This document shows positions 5,827 through 6,322 of a stretch of 6,322 nucleotides of DNA, in pieces. The position numbers and the translations under genes were made by a program. Below the pieces are notes generated by a model. It ran no database searches and had not been told where the DNA came from. It worked only from the letters and a program-made list of their open reading frames with translations. How positions within the stretch are numbered: the stretch's first letter is position 1; each line of letters opens with the position of its first letter. Source of the stretch: Bacteroidota bacterium (GTDB lineage Bacteria > Bacteroidota > Bacteroidia > Flavobacteriales > Flavobacteriaceae); NCBI GenBank assembly GCA_009936675.1, contig JAACDY010000051.1, forward strand, positions 1 to 6,322, read 5' to 3'.

Positions 5827-6322
5827 CTATGCCAAATCAAATCGATCTAGGTTCATCACTTTACTCCATGCTGCCACAAAATCTTTGATAAATTTTTCTT
5901 CACCATCGGCACAACCATAAACTTCAGCTATGGCACGCAACTCACTGTTGGAACCAAAGATCAGATCGACTCTTGTTCCGGTCCACTTGATCTCACCGGT
6001 TGTCAGATCGCGACACTGAAATTCATTTTCGCTTTCGTCGGTTGCTTCCCAAGTGGTATTCATGTCAAGTAAGTTAACAAAGAAATCATTGCTTAGGGTT
6101 TCTGGACGATGGGTCAAAACACCGTTTTTGGAACCGCCAAAATTGGTATTCAGTACCCTCATTCCACCTACCAAAGCAGTCATCTCTGGAGCCGTTAATG
6201 TCATCAATTGCGCTTTGTCAATCAATAACTTTTCTGCGTCTATATCATACTGCTTTTTCATGTAGTTTCTAAAACCATCGGCCAAAGGTTCCAATACAGA
6301 GAAAGATTCTACATCGGTTAAC
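5827..6322 (-). CDS. katG: Catalase-peroxidase KatG, C-terminal part (5' end outside the window)
   Basis: The last 164 codons of a bifunctional heme catalase-peroxidase, which removes hydrogen peroxide and oxidises small substrates. The reading frame stays open to the window edge. It starts with TDVESFSVLEPLADGFRNY, a conserved KatG stretch, and continues through LTAPEMTALVGGMRVLN, FGGSKNGVLTHRPETLSNDF, LLDMNTTWEATD, WTGTRVDLIFGSNSELRAIAEVYG and the typical C-terminus FVAAWSKVMNLDRFDLA, then TAG (5829-5827). This is the C-terminal peroxidase-like domain, which does not bind heme but is needed to keep the active site shaped in studied KatGs. The heme ligand and the Met-Tyr-Trp cross-link lie upstream and cannot be checked. 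Full proteins have about 730-750 residues, so roughly 570 are missing only because of the window edge. The leucine codon TTG at 6294-6292 is internal, not a start. A terminator follows 25 bases after the stop, separating it from the ftsK operon. Confidence 0.97.
   Translation of the reverse strand, partial: LTDVESFSVLEPLADGFRNYMKKQYDIDAEKLLIDKAQLMTLTAPEMTALVGGMRVLNTNFGGSKNGVLTHRPETLSNDFFVNLLDMNTTWEATDESENEFQCRDLTTGEIKWTGTRVDLIFGSNSELRAIAEVYGCADGEEKFIKDFVAAWSKVMNLDRFDLA

Noticed and set aside
6292..6294. Start of a 155-residue protein at TTG
   Set aside because: The frame continues upstream to the window edge with conserved KatG sequence (TDVESFSVLEP), so this TTG is an internal leucine codon.

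Overview
The window looks like a chromosomal segment from a Bacteroidota bacterium, most likely a member of the Flavobacteriia. The DNA is moderately AT-rich and no start is preceded by a clear Shine-Dalgarno sequence. Two intergenic promoters fit the Bacteroidota -7 consensus TAnnTTTG. The LptF/G-type permease and the RibB protein have forms that I associate with this phylum. Every supported gene lies on the minus strand, so transcription runs from high to low coordinates.

Layout in the direction of transcription: the window opens inside katG (catalase-peroxidase, last 164 codons, 6322-5827), which ends at a rho-independent terminator (5801-5766). A promoter just beyond it (-7 box 5740-5733) begins a tight four-gene run: ftsK (DNA translocase, 5715-3406), lolA (periplasmic lipoprotein carrier, 3396-2755), an LptF/LptG-family permease (2753-1302) and a ribBA-type gene (1295-165). 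The gaps between these genes are 9, 1 and 6 bases, which strongly suggests one operon. After a 78-base gap with its own promoter (-7 box 102-95) comes tRNA-Ser(UGA), whose 3' end touches the window edge.

The operon joins cell-envelope construction (LolA delivers lipoproteins to the outer membrane; the LptF/G-type protein moves lipopolysaccharide out of the inner membrane) with chromosome segregation at the septum (FtsK) and a riboflavin-precursor enzyme. These are mostly core functions. I see no mobile element, CRISPR array, phage gene or defence system, and no evidence of a wholly new system.

The most interesting points are: (1) the RibBA-type protein keeps an intact RibB half, but its GTP cyclohydrolase II half has lost all three zinc cysteines and the GTP-binding loop while keeping the Asp/Arg motif and overall length; (2) the permease carries about 115 extra, probably helical, periplasmic residues; (3) the permease starts with GTG one base after the lolA stop codon, suggesting translational coupling.
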